In this document: one piece after another, positions 17,002-25,296 of the stretch
How the letters are laid out: every line of letters starts with the position of its first letter
How positions within the stretch are numbered: the stretch's first letter is position 1
Source of the DNA: Nitratireductor sp. B36
GTDB taxonomy: Bacteria; Pseudomonadota; Alphaproteobacteria; Rhizobiales; Rhizobiaceae
Reading direction: 5' to 3'
DNA: 64,000 nt
Assembly: GCF_020833685.1 (NCBI RefSeq)
Contig: NZ_JACKZY010000003.1
Location: 324,997 to 388,996 of the forward strand
Notes under the pieces: model-generated
What the model was told of the DNA's origin: nothing
What the model saw: the letters and a program-made list of their open reading frames with translations, nothing else
The model's database searches: none
Program-made: the position numbers and the translations under genes

Positions 17002-17077
17002 GGAATTTCTGTCCTGTCATTGGGGCTTTGAAATATGGGCTGGCCGGGCTTCCAGAGCGGCGGCCAGCCCCTGTCTG

Positions 17078-18340
17078 CTATTGCAGTTTTTCGAGTGCGG
17101 CATCGACGCGGGCCTTGTCCCAGCGGTCGAGCGTGGCCAGTTCGCCGTCCTTGACGCCGTAGATGAGGTAAGGGCCGGTCACATCGCCATTTTCATCGAA
17201 GGTGATGGGCCCGGTCGCGCCGACATAGCGGATGGGCTTGCCTTCAGCGATCAGTGTCTTGGCCTTCTTGAAGCCCTCGACGCCGGGATAGATGGCTTCG
17301 CCCTCGCCGCCGGTCACTTTGCGGATATTGTCGCGGATGGCCGTGCCATCGGCTTCGCCGGCCTGTTCCATCGCCAGCAGAGCGACGGCGGCAGCGTCAT
17401 ACATAACGTGGAGGCCGGGGCCGTTGGGATCGGAGCCCTTGGCGTCCTTCCAGCTCGTGTTGAAGGCTTCCACCGACTCGCCCTCAACCTGCGCATTGTC
17501 GATCCCATAGGCATTTTCGAGATATTGCGCACCGACGGATTCCACGAATTCATCCGCACGAAGCGCATTGCTGAGGATCAGGTTCTGGCTGCCGCCGAAG
17601 GAAATCCATTCGCGGGCCACAGTTGCACCATCCGCCGGGAAGGCGACAAGGAAGAGGGCATCGGGTTCAGCCTGAAGCGCGGCATTCACCTCGGCGCGGT
17701 AGGAGGCCTGTTCCTGATTGTAGGGCGTGACGCCGGTCACCTCGATGCCCAGCTTCTCGGCATCTTCCTTGAAGCGGGTGGCGAGGCTGACGCCATAGTC
17801 AGAGTTGACATGAATGACGGCAATCTTCTTGTAGCCCTTCTCCGCAGCGATGGTGGCCAGCACCGCCGCCTGCGGGCGGTCTGTCGGTAGGGTGCGGAAC
17901 CAATAGCCTTGCGTGCCGCCTTCCTTGGCCAGTTCGGTGAAGCTTGGCGCGCTGGAGCAGCAGGAAATCTGGGTGACTTTTGCCGGCACCGTGACCGAGG
18001 TGAGAATCGGTAGCGAAACGCCGGACTGGATGGCCCCCAGAAGCACCGGCACCTTCTCGATCTCGACGAGGGTCTTTGCGGCATCGACGCCGACATTGGG
18101 CGAGCCCTGATCATCGCGCAGGATGAAGTTGACCTCGCAACCATTCACGCCGCCGGCCTCGTTGAAATGGTCGATAGCGAGCTTGCCGGCATCACCAATG
18201 GCCGAGCCGATGGCAGCCATGGAGCCGGTGATGGAGAGCACCGAGCCGACGGCGATCTCGCAATCCTGCGCCTGAGCGGTTCCTGCTCCGGACAATATGA
18301 GCCCGGCCCCCATCAGGCCGGAAACGATCAGTGATTTCAT
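17078..18340 (-). CDS. Branched-chain-amino-acid-type ABC transporter substrate-binding protein (LivK family)
   Basis: A 420-residue periplasmic protein with a signal peptide (MKSLIVSGLMGAGLILSGAG, cleavage near AQAQ). The mature part begins IAVGSVLSITGSMAAIG and has GGVNGCEVNFILRDDQ and the VPVLLGAIQSGVSLPI region, all typical of the Liv/urea/amide-binding type-1 fold. It is encoded in one leftward operon with both Liv permeases and both ATPases, but is separated from them by the oxidase gene, which overlaps it by 4 bp. The ligand may be an amino acid or a related amine; it need not be a branched-chain amino acid. Confidence 0.88.
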   Translation of the reverse strand: MKSLIVSGLMGAGLILSGAGTAQAQDCEIAVGSVLSITGSMAAIGSAIGDAGKLAIDHFNEAGGVNGCEVNFILRDDQGSPNVGVDAAKTLVEIEKVPVLLGAIQSGVSLPILTSVTVPAKVTQISCCSSAPSFTELAKEGGTQGYWFRTLPTDRPQAAVLATIAAEKGYKKIAVIHVNSDYGVSLATRFKEDAEKLGIEVTGVTPYNQEQASYRAEVNAALQAEPDALFLVAFPADGATVAREWISFGGSQNLILSNALRADEFVESVGAQYLENAYGIDNAQVEGESVEAFNTSWKDAKGSDPNGPGLHVMYDAAAVALLAMEQAGEADGTAIRDNIRKVTGGEGEAIYPGVEGFKKAKTLIAEGKPIRYVGATGPITFDENGDVTGPYLIYGVKDGELATLDRWDKARVDAALEKLQ

Positions 18341-19674
18341 GTCAGTTCCCCTTTCATTGTGCTGGTTGTGGCGTGGCCTTTCGGCCTGTTCTTCATTGTC
18401 CTCCGGTCGTCCAGCATCCCCTTTGCGAGATAAAAGCGCGGGGCGAGGCCGGCGAGGCGGCGGAAGGGAAGCGCGCGGGCAGCCGCGAGCGGTACGGGCA
18501 GCGATTCCAGATCAGCTCCCGTCGCAGCATCGGCAAGCACCTGTCCGAGCATGGTGGTGAAGGCAACGCCGCGGCCATTGCAGCCAATGGCGCCAATGAA
18601 ATTGGGGCCGAGCGCATAAAGATGCGGCAGGAAATCAGTGGTCACAGCCGCCGTGCCGCGCCAGACATGGGCAAGGCGCGGACGCTCGGAAAGGCCAAGC
18701 TCCTGCACCAGCCGATCAATGATCTTGCGCCCCATGCGCTTTTCGCCGGTGAGGGGGCTCAGCGCCATGCCGCCGGAGATCAGCCGGTTTTCCGCATCGA
18801 GCCGGTAGGTGAAGATGTTGGCGCGGGTATCGGAGACGGGTTCACGATGTGGCGCGAAACGGCGAGTGACTGCTTCCGGCAGAGGCTCTGTGGCCATCTG
18901 GAAAACGGTCAACGGCAGGATAGCGCGGCCAAGCCGGGAGGCAATGCCCGTTTCGCTGGCATTGGTGCACATCACCACGCGCTCGGCTTCGACAGTGAGA
19001 TGCGGTGTGCGCAAATGCCAGCCCTGCCCTTCCTGACTGATGCCGGTGACCGGTGCCTGCTCGACAATCGTCGCGCCGGCAGCCAAGGCCAGCCGGGCAA
19101 GGCCATGGACAAAGGCCAGCGGGTTGATCATGCCGCCGGAGGCGTCATGCAATGCGCCATGATAGACCGACATACCGGTGCGGGCGGCCGCTTCCGGAAC
19201 GTCCAGCCACGTGACAGGTCGGCCAAGTGCTTGCCAGGCGGCAACGCGTTTCTGCAGATCCCTCGCTGCGGCTTGTGAGTGTGCCGGTTGCAACCAGCCG
19301 GTCTGCTCTGCCTGTTTGCCAAGCCCCATGGCGTTTGCCAGGGAGAAGACGCGCTCGCCACCCTTGCCGACGAGGTCCAGCAGGGCTCTGCCTTTCTCAT
19401 CACCGAGGCGTCGAGCCACTGTTTCGGGATCGGCCTTGGAGAAATTCGGCACCACGAAACCGGCATTGCGCCCGCTGGCACCGAAGCCGATTTGCTCGGC
19501 TTCAAGGAGAACCGTGCTCACCCCGCGCTCTGCAAGCCGCATTGCCGTTGTGAGGCCGGCAATGCCGCCTCCGATCACGGCAACATCTGCCTTGCGCACA
19601 CCCGTGGCTGTGGGGAAAACCGGTTTGGGCCCGGCAGTCTGGCGCCACAATGTGTCGGGGTGAGTGGCTCTCAT
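18337..19674 (-). CDS. FAD-dependent amine/D-amino-acid oxidoreductase (DAO family)
   Basis: The 445-residue flavoenzyme has the dinucleotide motif VAVIGGGIAGLTTAMRLAERG near residue 30 and GFGASGRNAGFV near residue 65, which resembles gamma-glutamylputrescine oxidase and related DAO enzymes. Near the C-terminus GPNFIGAIGCNGRGVAFTT completes the FAD site. It would oxidise an amine or amino acid to an imine. A RidA-family protein, whose known role is imine hydrolysis, is encoded at the other end of the operon. It sits between Liv permease and binding-protein genes with 4-bp overlap to the latter. Confidence 0.85.
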   Translation of the reverse strand: MRATHPDTLWRQTAGPKPVFPTATGVRKADVAVIGGGIAGLTTAMRLAERGVSTVLLEAEQIGFGASGRNAGFVVPNFSKADPETVARRLGDEKGRALLDLVGKGGERVFSLANAMGLGKQAEQTGWLQPAHSQAAARDLQKRVAAWQALGRPVTWLDVPEAAARTGMSVYHGALHDASGGMINPLAFVHGLARLALAAGATIVEQAPVTGISQEGQGWHLRTPHLTVEAERVVMCTNASETGIASRLGRAILPLTVFQMATEPLPEAVTRRFAPHREPVSDTRANIFTYRLDAENRLISGGMALSPLTGEKRMGRKIIDRLVQELGLSERPRLAHVWRGTAAVTTDFLPHLYALGPNFIGAIGCNGRGVAFTTMLGQVLADAATGADLESLPVPLAAARALPFRRLAGLAPRFYLAKGMLDDRRTMKNRPKGHATTSTMKGELT

Positions 19675-19678
19675 CGGC

Positions 19679-20623
19679 TCAATCCGCGTGTTTCGACACG
19701 GATTCGGCTTCGCCGATCAGGCCGCGCGGGCGGAAGATCAGCGTCAGCACGATCAGGAGACCGATCAGGATCACCTGAATCGCCCCGCCCTGCGATTGGT
19801 AGGCGACGGGCAAGAGGCGGCTGATGGCGAGTCCACTCATGGCCCACAGCGCCCACACACCCACCGCGCCGACAATCGCGCCTCGATTGTTGCCGCTGCC
19901 GCCGACGATGAGCATGGCCCAGATCTGGAAGGTGAGGATGGGCAGGAAATCGAGCGGGCTGACATAGCCGATGAAACCTACATAGAGACCACCGGCAAGG
20001 CCCATCAGAACGCAGCCGAGCACGAAGACCTCCAACCGCACCCGTGCGGGATTTCGCCCCAGAGAGCGGGCAGCTGTCTCATCCTCGCGCACGGCTTTCA
20101 AGAGCCTGCCCCATGGCGAGCGCACCGCCGTTTCCAGCGCCCAGTAGACGAGACCGGCCATCACGGCCACGACGCCGAGATAAAAGAGGTTGTAGCTGGC
20201 CGGGCTGTCAAAGAGGCCAAAGAGTGGGCGCGGTAGGCCGACGAGCCCCTGCGCGCCGCCCGTCAGGCTCTCGAAATTGAGGGCAACGAGCTGGATCGAG
20301 ATGGCGATGCCGAATGTGGCAATGGCGAGATACTCTTCGCGCAATCGTAGCGTGGCGAGCCCGACGATCAGCGCCGCTAGCGCGCAGAGTGCCATACCGC
20401 CAAGAACGGCAAGCGGGAAGGGCAGGCCGAACCCGCCGATGAGATGGGTGCGGTCCGGGCCGACAAGGATCGCCGTGCCATAGGCACCGATGGCGAAAAA
20501 GCCCACCACGCCGGCATTGAACAGGCCCGTATAGCCCCACTGGATGTTGAGCCCCATCACCACGATGGAATAGGTGAGTGCGACGATGAGGAAGAAAACG
20601 AGATAGGCAGCAAAGCCGGTCAT
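19679..20623 (-). CDS. livM: Liv-type ABC transporter permease (LivM family)
   Basis: A 314-residue membrane protein with about nine predicted transmembrane segments. The conserved LivM segment YTGLFNAGVVGFFAIGAYG lies near residue 30, and the cytoplasmic coupling motif AVREDETAARSLGRNPARVR near residue 200. Near the C-terminus is the GGSGNNRGAIVGA block typical of the family. It pairs with the LivH-type permease whose gene overlaps by 4 bp. The symbol names the family; specificity for branched-chain amino acids is not established here. Confidence 0.87.
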   Translation of the reverse strand: MTGFAAYLVFFLIVALTYSIVVMGLNIQWGYTGLFNAGVVGFFAIGAYGTAILVGPDRTHLIGGFGLPFPLAVLGGMALCALAALIVGLATLRLREEYLAIATFGIAISIQLVALNFESLTGGAQGLVGLPRPLFGLFDSPASYNLFYLGVVAVMAGLVYWALETAVRSPWGRLLKAVREDETAARSLGRNPARVRLEVFVLGCVLMGLAGGLYVGFIGYVSPLDFLPILTFQIWAMLIVGGSGNNRGAIVGAVGVWALWAMSGLAISRLLPVAYQSQGGAIQVILIGLLIVLTLIFRPRGLIGEAESVSKHAD

Positions 20624-21528
20624 GATTTGCCTCCCCCGACTGTGCCGGCAAAGATGCCGGTGGGCCTGATGTAGAGAACCAGCAGCAGGATCATGAAGGG
20701 CACGGCCAGCTTGTAACCTGCGGGGATGAAGAGGACGGAGATGGATTCGGCAAGTCCAACGATCAGGCCGCCGATCACCGCGCCGAACACATTGCCCACA
20801 CCGCCAAGGATCGCGGCGGCAAAGAGTGGCAGGAGAAGGTGGAAGCCGATCTCGGGCCGCAGCTGCACGGTGAGGCCGTAAAGCACGCCGGCAATGGCAG
20901 CGAGCGAGGCGCCGATGATCCAGGTCCAGCGCACCACATGGCGCGTGTCGATGCCATTGACGCGGGCGAGCTCCGGGTTTTCGGCAAGGGCGCGCATCGA
21001 CAGGCCCAGCCGTGTCTTCTGCAGGAAGAGATGCAGCGCCACAACGATCACAGCCGTCAGGCCAAGGGTGAAGATCTGGTCGGGCATGATGCGCAGGCCC
21101 GGCGCGACCTTCATGGCGATCTGCAGCGTGCTGGAATAATACTGCGCCGCGCCGCCAAAGAGCAGCAGGATCACCATGCGCACCAGAAGCGACACGCCGA
21201 AGGAGCCGAACACCAGGGTCAGATGATTGGCCCGGCCGCGCAGGGGGCGATAAACCAGCCAGTCGATGGCGAGCGCCAGAAGCGCCGTTGCCACCATGGC
21301 GACCAGCGTTGCCATGAGAAGCGGCACGCCGAAGGAGAAGGGCGCAAGCGGCCCCATGAAGGCTCCGGTAAGCGAGAGAACGCCCAGCGCCATATAAGCG
21401 CCCCAGGTGACGAGTTCGGCATGGGCGAAATTGGCAAAGCGCAATATCCCCATGGTCAAGGTGAGCCCGATCGCGCCAAGCGCGATGATGGACCCGCTCA
21501 ATATGCCGTCGGCAATGGCTTGCAGCAT
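20620..21528 (-). CDS. livH: Liv-type ABC transporter permease (LivH family)
   Basis: A 302-residue membrane permease. LivH-type signatures are GSIIALGAIGLTLTMGILRFANFAHAE near residues 11-38 and ENPELARVNGIDTRHVVRWTW near residue 195, the latter being the ATPase-coupling loop. The end YIRPTGIFAG is also standard. It forms the membrane channel with LivM and is driven by the LivF/LivG ATPases. Its start codon overlaps the LivF stop. Confidence 0.88.
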   Translation of the reverse strand: MLQAIADGILSGSIIALGAIGLTLTMGILRFANFAHAELVTWGAYMALGVLSLTGAFMGPLAPFSFGVPLLMATLVAMVATALLALAIDWLVYRPLRGRANHLTLVFGSFGVSLLVRMVILLLFGGAAQYYSSTLQIAMKVAPGLRIMPDQIFTLGLTAVIVVALHLFLQKTRLGLSMRALAENPELARVNGIDTRHVVRWTWIIGASLAAIAGVLYGLTVQLRPEIGFHLLLPLFAAAILGGVGNVFGAVIGGLIVGLAESISVLFIPAGYKLAVPFMILLLVLYIRPTGIFAGTVGGGKS

Positions 21529-22256
21529 CAGCGTTTGCGCCCCCCGGCGCCCAGATAGATGGAAGTCACTTCGGGATCCTCGGCCAGAGCGGCGGAAGGT
21601 CCGTCGATACGATTGCGTCCCTCGGCGAAGACATAGGTGCGGTGGGAGATGGCAAGCGCCGCCTTGGCGTTCTGCTCGACCATCAGGATTGCCACGCCGT
21701 CTTCGACCAGCGCTTTCAGCCGCTCGAACACCTCGCTCACCATGAGCGGGGACAGGCCAGCGCTTGGCTCATCCAGCATCAGAAGGCGTGGGCCGGTGAG
21801 AAGCGCACGGGCGACTGCCAGCATCTGTCGCTGACCACCCGAAAGAACACCGGCCTTCTTGTCGCGATAGCGCTTCAGATCCGGGAAGGCCTCATAGCCC
21901 CGCTCGATGCGGGTTCTCGCTTCCGCCTTCGGCAGGGCGGAGGCGCCGACCAGCAGGTTTTCGTTGATGGTGAGCGTGGTGAAGACATTGGCCACCTGCG
22001 GCACATAGGCCATGGAGGCCTCCGCCATGCGGTGGGTCGGCAGGTTGGTAATGTCGCGGCCATCGAGCCGTACCGTGCCGGAAGAGACCGTCAACACACC
22101 GGCCAACGTCTTGATGAGGGTGGACTTGCCCGCACCATTCGGCCCGATGATGGTGACCATTTCCTGCGGTGCGACGGTGAGCGACAGCCCGTGAATGATC
22201 GGCAGATCCGGCTTGTAGCCGGCGACCACGTCCTTGACGTCGAGAAGCGCGCTCAT
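21528..22256 (-). CDS. livF: Liv-type ABC transporter ATP-binding protein (LivF family)
   Basis: A 242-residue single-domain ATPase with Walker A GPNGAGKSTL near residue 37, signature LSGGQRQMLAVARAL near residue 137 and Walker B LLMLDEPSAGLSP. The stretch NLPTHRMAEASMAYVPQVANVF and the ending VTSIYLGAG are typical of LivF. It shares a 4-bp overlap with livG. It supplies energy to the LivHM permease together with LivG. Confidence 0.88.
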   Translation of the reverse strand: MSALLDVKDVVAGYKPDLPIIHGLSLTVAPQEMVTIIGPNGAGKSTLIKTLAGVLTVSSGTVRLDGRDITNLPTHRMAEASMAYVPQVANVFTTLTINENLLVGASALPKAEARTRIERGYEAFPDLKRYRDKKAGVLSGGQRQMLAVARALLTGPRLLMLDEPSAGLSPLMVSEVFERLKALVEDGVAILMVEQNAKAALAISHRTYVFAEGRNRIDGPSAALAEDPEVTSIYLGAGGRKR

Positions 22257-23083
22257 GCCACGGCTCCGCCGAGATAGGCCTCGATCACCTGCGGCTGCGC
22301 GATCACTTCTTTCGGTGTGCCTTCGGCGATCACCCGGCCCGTGGCCATGACCACGATGTGGTCGCAGAGCGACATGATGAAATCCATATTGTGCTCGATG
22401 ATGAGGAAGGTGAGACCGCGCTTGTTCAGTTCGACGATGCGATCGACGATTGTGTCGAGCAAAGCGGGGTTCACGCCCGCGCCCGGCTCATCGAGCAGGA
22501 GCACTTTCGGGTCCGCCATCAGGGCGCGTGCAAGCTCCACCAGCTTTTGCTGTCCACCGGAGATGGAGCCCGCCAATTGCCGCTCCACCGGGGAGAGACC
22601 GCAAAACTCGATGATCTCGCGGGCACGCTCCCGGTTCTGCCGTTCCTCGCGTGCCACGGTGCCGGGGCGGACCCAGCTGTTCCAAAAACGCTCTCCCGCC
22701 TGGCGTTCAGGCACGAACATGACGTTCTCGAGCACCGTCATGCCGGCGAAGGGACGCGGGATCTGGAAGGTGCGGGCCAGCCCGTGCGAGAACACGCGGT
22801 AGGGCGGAAGCGAACCAATCTCCGTGCCATCGAGCCGTACGGAGCCGCCATCCAGCGCATATTCGCCGGCAATGGCGTTGAACAGTGTCGTCTTGCCGGC
22901 ACCGTTCGGACCGATGAGACCGGTGATCTTTCCAGCTTCGGCCACGAAACTCACGCCGTCGACGGCGCGGTTGGCGCCAAATGTCTTCACCACGCCAGCG
23001 GCTTCCAGCCGGCCACGGCGCGCACCGTCCGCGCCGGTCGACGGTCCGGTTGCGCTGCCCCCTGGGGGTAGGCTTTCGCTCAT
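22253..23083 (-). CDS. livG: Liv-type ABC transporter ATP-binding protein (LivG family)
   Basis: A 276-residue ATPase with an unusual 25-residue Gly/Ala/Arg-rich lead before the ABC domain. Walker A is GPNGAGKTTLFNAIAG near residue 57. The LivG-specific RVFSHGLARTFQIPRPF follows, then signature ISGGQQKLVELARALM and Walker B LLLDEPGAGVNP. It is the first gene of the leftward operon, starting 42 bases from the palindromic operator at 23125-23140. Confidence 0.88.
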   Translation of the reverse strand: MSESLPPGGSATGPSTGADGARRGRLEAAGVVKTFGANRAVDGVSFVAEAGKITGLIGPNGAGKTTLFNAIAGEYALDGGSVRLDGTEIGSLPPYRVFSHGLARTFQIPRPFAGMTVLENVMFVPERQAGERFWNSWVRPGTVAREERQNRERAREIIEFCGLSPVERQLAGSISGGQQKLVELARALMADPKVLLLDEPGAGVNPALLDTIVDRIVELNKRGLTFLIIEHNMDFIMSLCDHIVVMATGRVIAEGTPKEVIAQPQVIEAYLGGAVA

Positions 23084-23124
23084 GGGTTCCCCTTTTTGTT
23101 GCTTCTTGACCCAAGAGCCTATTT

Positions 23125-23140
23125 GTGATCACGTGATCAC
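23125..23140. promoter_or_regulatory. Palindromic operator candidate GTGATCACGTGATCAC (GntR site 2)
   Basis: A perfect 16-bp palindrome centred in the 83-bp gap between the leftward livG start (23083) and the rightward ridA-like start (23167). Its core TGATCA-CG-TGATCA matches the site at 10505-10518 except for the two central bases. One dimer bound here could control both divergent units. Confidence 0.65.
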
Positions 23141-23166
23141 GTCAAGACATTTTGAGGTTAAAATTT

Positions 23167-23556
23167 ATGAGCGACACGAAAAGGTGGACGATCAACTCCG
23201 GCTCCCGCTTTGAGGAGTTGGCCGGCTATTCCCGTGCGGTGATCGAGGGAAACTGGATTTTCGTCTCCGGCACGGCGGGCTTCAATTTCGAGGATGGCTC
23301 GATCTCCGACGATGCGGCGGAGCAGGCACGGCAGGCGCTGCGCACCATCGAGGCGACGCTTGAAAAGGCTGGTGCGGCCATGTCGGACATCGTTCGCGTC
23401 CGAGTTTATCTATCCAACCGCGAGGATGTGGTTGCGGTGTCCAAAGTGCTTGGAAAGACGTTCTCTGATCCACGCCCCACCAATACAACCATCATTTGCG
23501 GTTTCGCTGAGGAAGTGATGAAGGTTGAATTGGAAGTGACTGCCTTGAAACAGTGA
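23167..23556 (+). CDS. RidA/YjgF-family imine deaminase-like protein
   Basis: The ATG at 23167 gives 129 residues. RidA-family features are RAVIEGNWIFVSGTAGF near residue 25, the central QARQALRTIEATLEKAGAAMSDIVRVRVYL with the substrate-carboxylate Arg near residue 80, and the C-terminal EVMKVELEVTAL with the conserved Glu. RidA proteins hydrolyse reactive enamines and imines released by PLP enzymes and FAD amine oxidases. Both such enzymes are encoded in this island, which makes the role plausible. It diverges from the Liv operon over the palindrome at 23125-23140. Confidence 0.85.
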   Translation: MSDTKRWTINSGSRFEELAGYSRAVIEGNWIFVSGTAGFNFEDGSISDDAAEQARQALRTIEATLEKAGAAMSDIVRVRVYLSNREDVVAVSKVLGKTFSDPRPTNTTIICGFAEEVMKVELEVTALKQ

Positions 23557-23941
23557 GTTTTTGCCGTCCGTCTCAAGAACGAGTGCGGCCGGCAAAGCCT
23601 TCGTGATTGCTGATGACCATCGCAGGCGGGACAGCACCCCCCGACGGCCGACCCTGCCGAGGTGCGTTTGCCCGTATGTGAGCCTTGTATCGCCTCGCGT
23701 AAAGCACGCGCCTTGGTGTCTATGTAAGAAAAATCCACCTTCCCTCTTCGGCGAACGAAGTCGCTTATTTCATCCAGTGGTGAAGTCGTGGGATCGCGGC
23801 AGGGCCCATCAGCCAGGGGCCTCTCAAGGTCTCTTGAAAACCATCCCTCGAGGCAGCCTCCCCCAAATGAGGGACGGCAGCCGTGACGAGGCAATGTATC
23901 TGCCAGTTGCCGACCGATACGATGGATGGAGATGACGCTAG
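23557..23941. other. Intergenic region upstream of the secreted-protein operon
   Basis: The 385 bases hold no supported gene; an open frame at 23561-23935 has a basic, Pro/Arg/Ser-rich product without any recognisable feature. The useful signal is the 16-bp element at 23859-23874, listed separately. The promoter of the 23942 operon presumably lies between that element and the start codon. Confidence 0.55.
23859..23874 (+). promoter_or_regulatory. 16-bp element TCCCCCAAATGAGGGA, copy 1
   Basis: The imperfect palindrome TCCCCCAAATGAGGGA ends 67 bp before the start codon of the secreted-protein operon. The identical 16-mer lies at 32019-32034 between lemA and the symporter gene, and related versions lie at 34520-34535 and 35925-35940. 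An activator or repressor site is likely; the LuxR-type regulator encoded at 28315-30132 is the obvious candidate. Confidence 0.55.
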
Positions 23942-25267
23942 ATGATCCGGCAGTTTGTAAGCAGGGCAACCTGCCTGGTTTTCTCACTGGTGGTGAGCGC
24001 AGTGCTTGTTTTGGGGTCGATGGTGGGGGCGAGTGCGCAAAGCAAAGCCTCTGACGAGATTGCCGCCAGAAGTGTGGTCCTGTCTCTCTACACCATTAAT
24101 TCCATGCTTGAGCAGCAAGGCGCGGGGCTCGAGGTGGGAAAGCAAGTCATGACATCCTTCCGCGCCTTTCTGGCACCGGAACTCATTGAGGAGATTGCCA
24201 CGGGAAGCGGAGGATTCCGTCCTCTGGTCGGAGCACAGGAGGGCACTGTCGAGAACTATGAATTGCGGATGGCGACGGTTCAGCCAGGAGAAGGATCCGT
24301 CGTGGAGGCAGCGGTTGAGTCTGGTGGGAAGGTCCGATTGGTTTCGTTTGCGCTTGCAAGGACGAGCGGGCATCCGCTGATCGTTCGGATATGGGGAGAT
24401 GGCTGGTCCCTTGGCATGGGCGGCGGGAGCGCCGCGCGCGCCCCCTCGGGCAAACACTCTCCGAGCGAAGAACGACAGAAAGCGCTTGCGGCGGCGGATG
24501 AGAACGACACCGGAGCAGGTGCTCCTTCAGGTTCCAACGCAACGCTGGAGCTTCCGTTTCAGGATGAATTCGACGGAAAAACGCTGGGGCCACAATGGAG
24601 CGTGATCGGGGAAGCCGCTGACAAGTTCGTCTTGGAAAACGGTGTCATCTACCAGATCGCCACGGGTGGCGACGACAGTTTCCGCAACGAGGGGAGCGAA
24701 AACATCTTCCGGCTCGGCAAGGTGCCGGAAGGGGACTTCGATATGACCTTGAAGGGGCTTCTCGAAGCCAAGACGGGGAGGGAGGGCGTCTGGTTGGGCC
24801 TCTATGAAGATTCCACCAGCTTCCTTGCAGGTACTCTTCACGTCTATACGAGTGGGTGTGGTCCCTACCTGACCTTGAGGATCGTCAATCGGCAGCATGT
24901 CGCGGGCGTCGAAGAGCCCCTGACCAGTGAGTTTTACGACAATCTTTTCGACAAGGGGCCCATTCTCTCCGACTACTGCAGTGCCGGCAACCGGGACATC
25001 GGCGACGCCATACTGCAACGTCTCAACGAGAGCGGTTTCTCCCTGACCCTTTCCCGGCGGGGGCTGCAATATTTCGCGACAGCCGAAATCAATCTGCCGG
25101 CATTTGGCGACAATCCGGGCGGACCCGTGAGCTTCAAGACACGCAAAGTCGCCCGCACAACCAGCGCCGGCAGCCCCGCTTTCATGTTGGGTCAGCTTCA
25201 GCGCGCCCGAAACGGGGAATCGGTCGCACAATTCGACAGCTTCTCGATATCGGCGCCAGTCAATTGA
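23942..25267 (+). CDS. Secreted protein with C-terminal concanavalin/LamG-like domain
   Basis: A 441-residue protein of unknown function. Residues 1-33 are a signal peptide (VSAVLVLGSMVGASAQ). Residues 35-160 form an N-terminal domain vaguely like DUF3828. After a Gly/Ala/Ser-rich linker, residues 205-440 form a beta-rich domain opening FQDEFDGKTLGPQWSVIGE, typical of concanavalin-like jelly rolls. This domain shares PEGDFD, REGV, two cysteines (GCG and a later YC) and a GDAI...RRG block with the next protein in the operon, so the two are paralogous. The stop is immediately followed by the next gene. Likely periplasmic or surface-associated. Confidence 0.75.
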   Translation: MIRQFVSRATCLVFSLVVSAVLVLGSMVGASAQSKASDEIAARSVVLSLYTINSMLEQQGAGLEVGKQVMTSFRAFLAPELIEEIATGSGGFRPLVGAQEGTVENYELRMATVQPGEGSVVEAAVESGGKVRLVSFALARTSGHPLIVRIWGDGWSLGMGGGSAARAPSGKHSPSEERQKALAAADENDTGAGAPSGSNATLELPFQDEFDGKTLGPQWSVIGEAADKFVLENGVIYQIATGGDDSFRNEGSENIFRLGKVPEGDFDMTLKGLLEAKTGREGVWLGLYEDSTSFLAGTLHVYTSGCGPYLTLRIVNRQHVAGVEEPLTSEFYDNLFDKGPILSDYCSAGNRDIGDAILQRLNESGFSLTLSRRGLQYFATAEINLPAFGDNPGGPVSFKTRKVARTTSAGSPAFMLGQLQRARNGESVAQFDSFSISAPVN

Positions 25268-25296
25268 CCGCGGCCATCATGATGGGAATTCCGGCC

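Noticed and set aside
23561-23935. Forward open frame of 124 residues in the gap before the secreted-protein operon
   Set aside because: No ribosome binding site or conserved feature; contains the 16-bp element expected in non-coding DNA.
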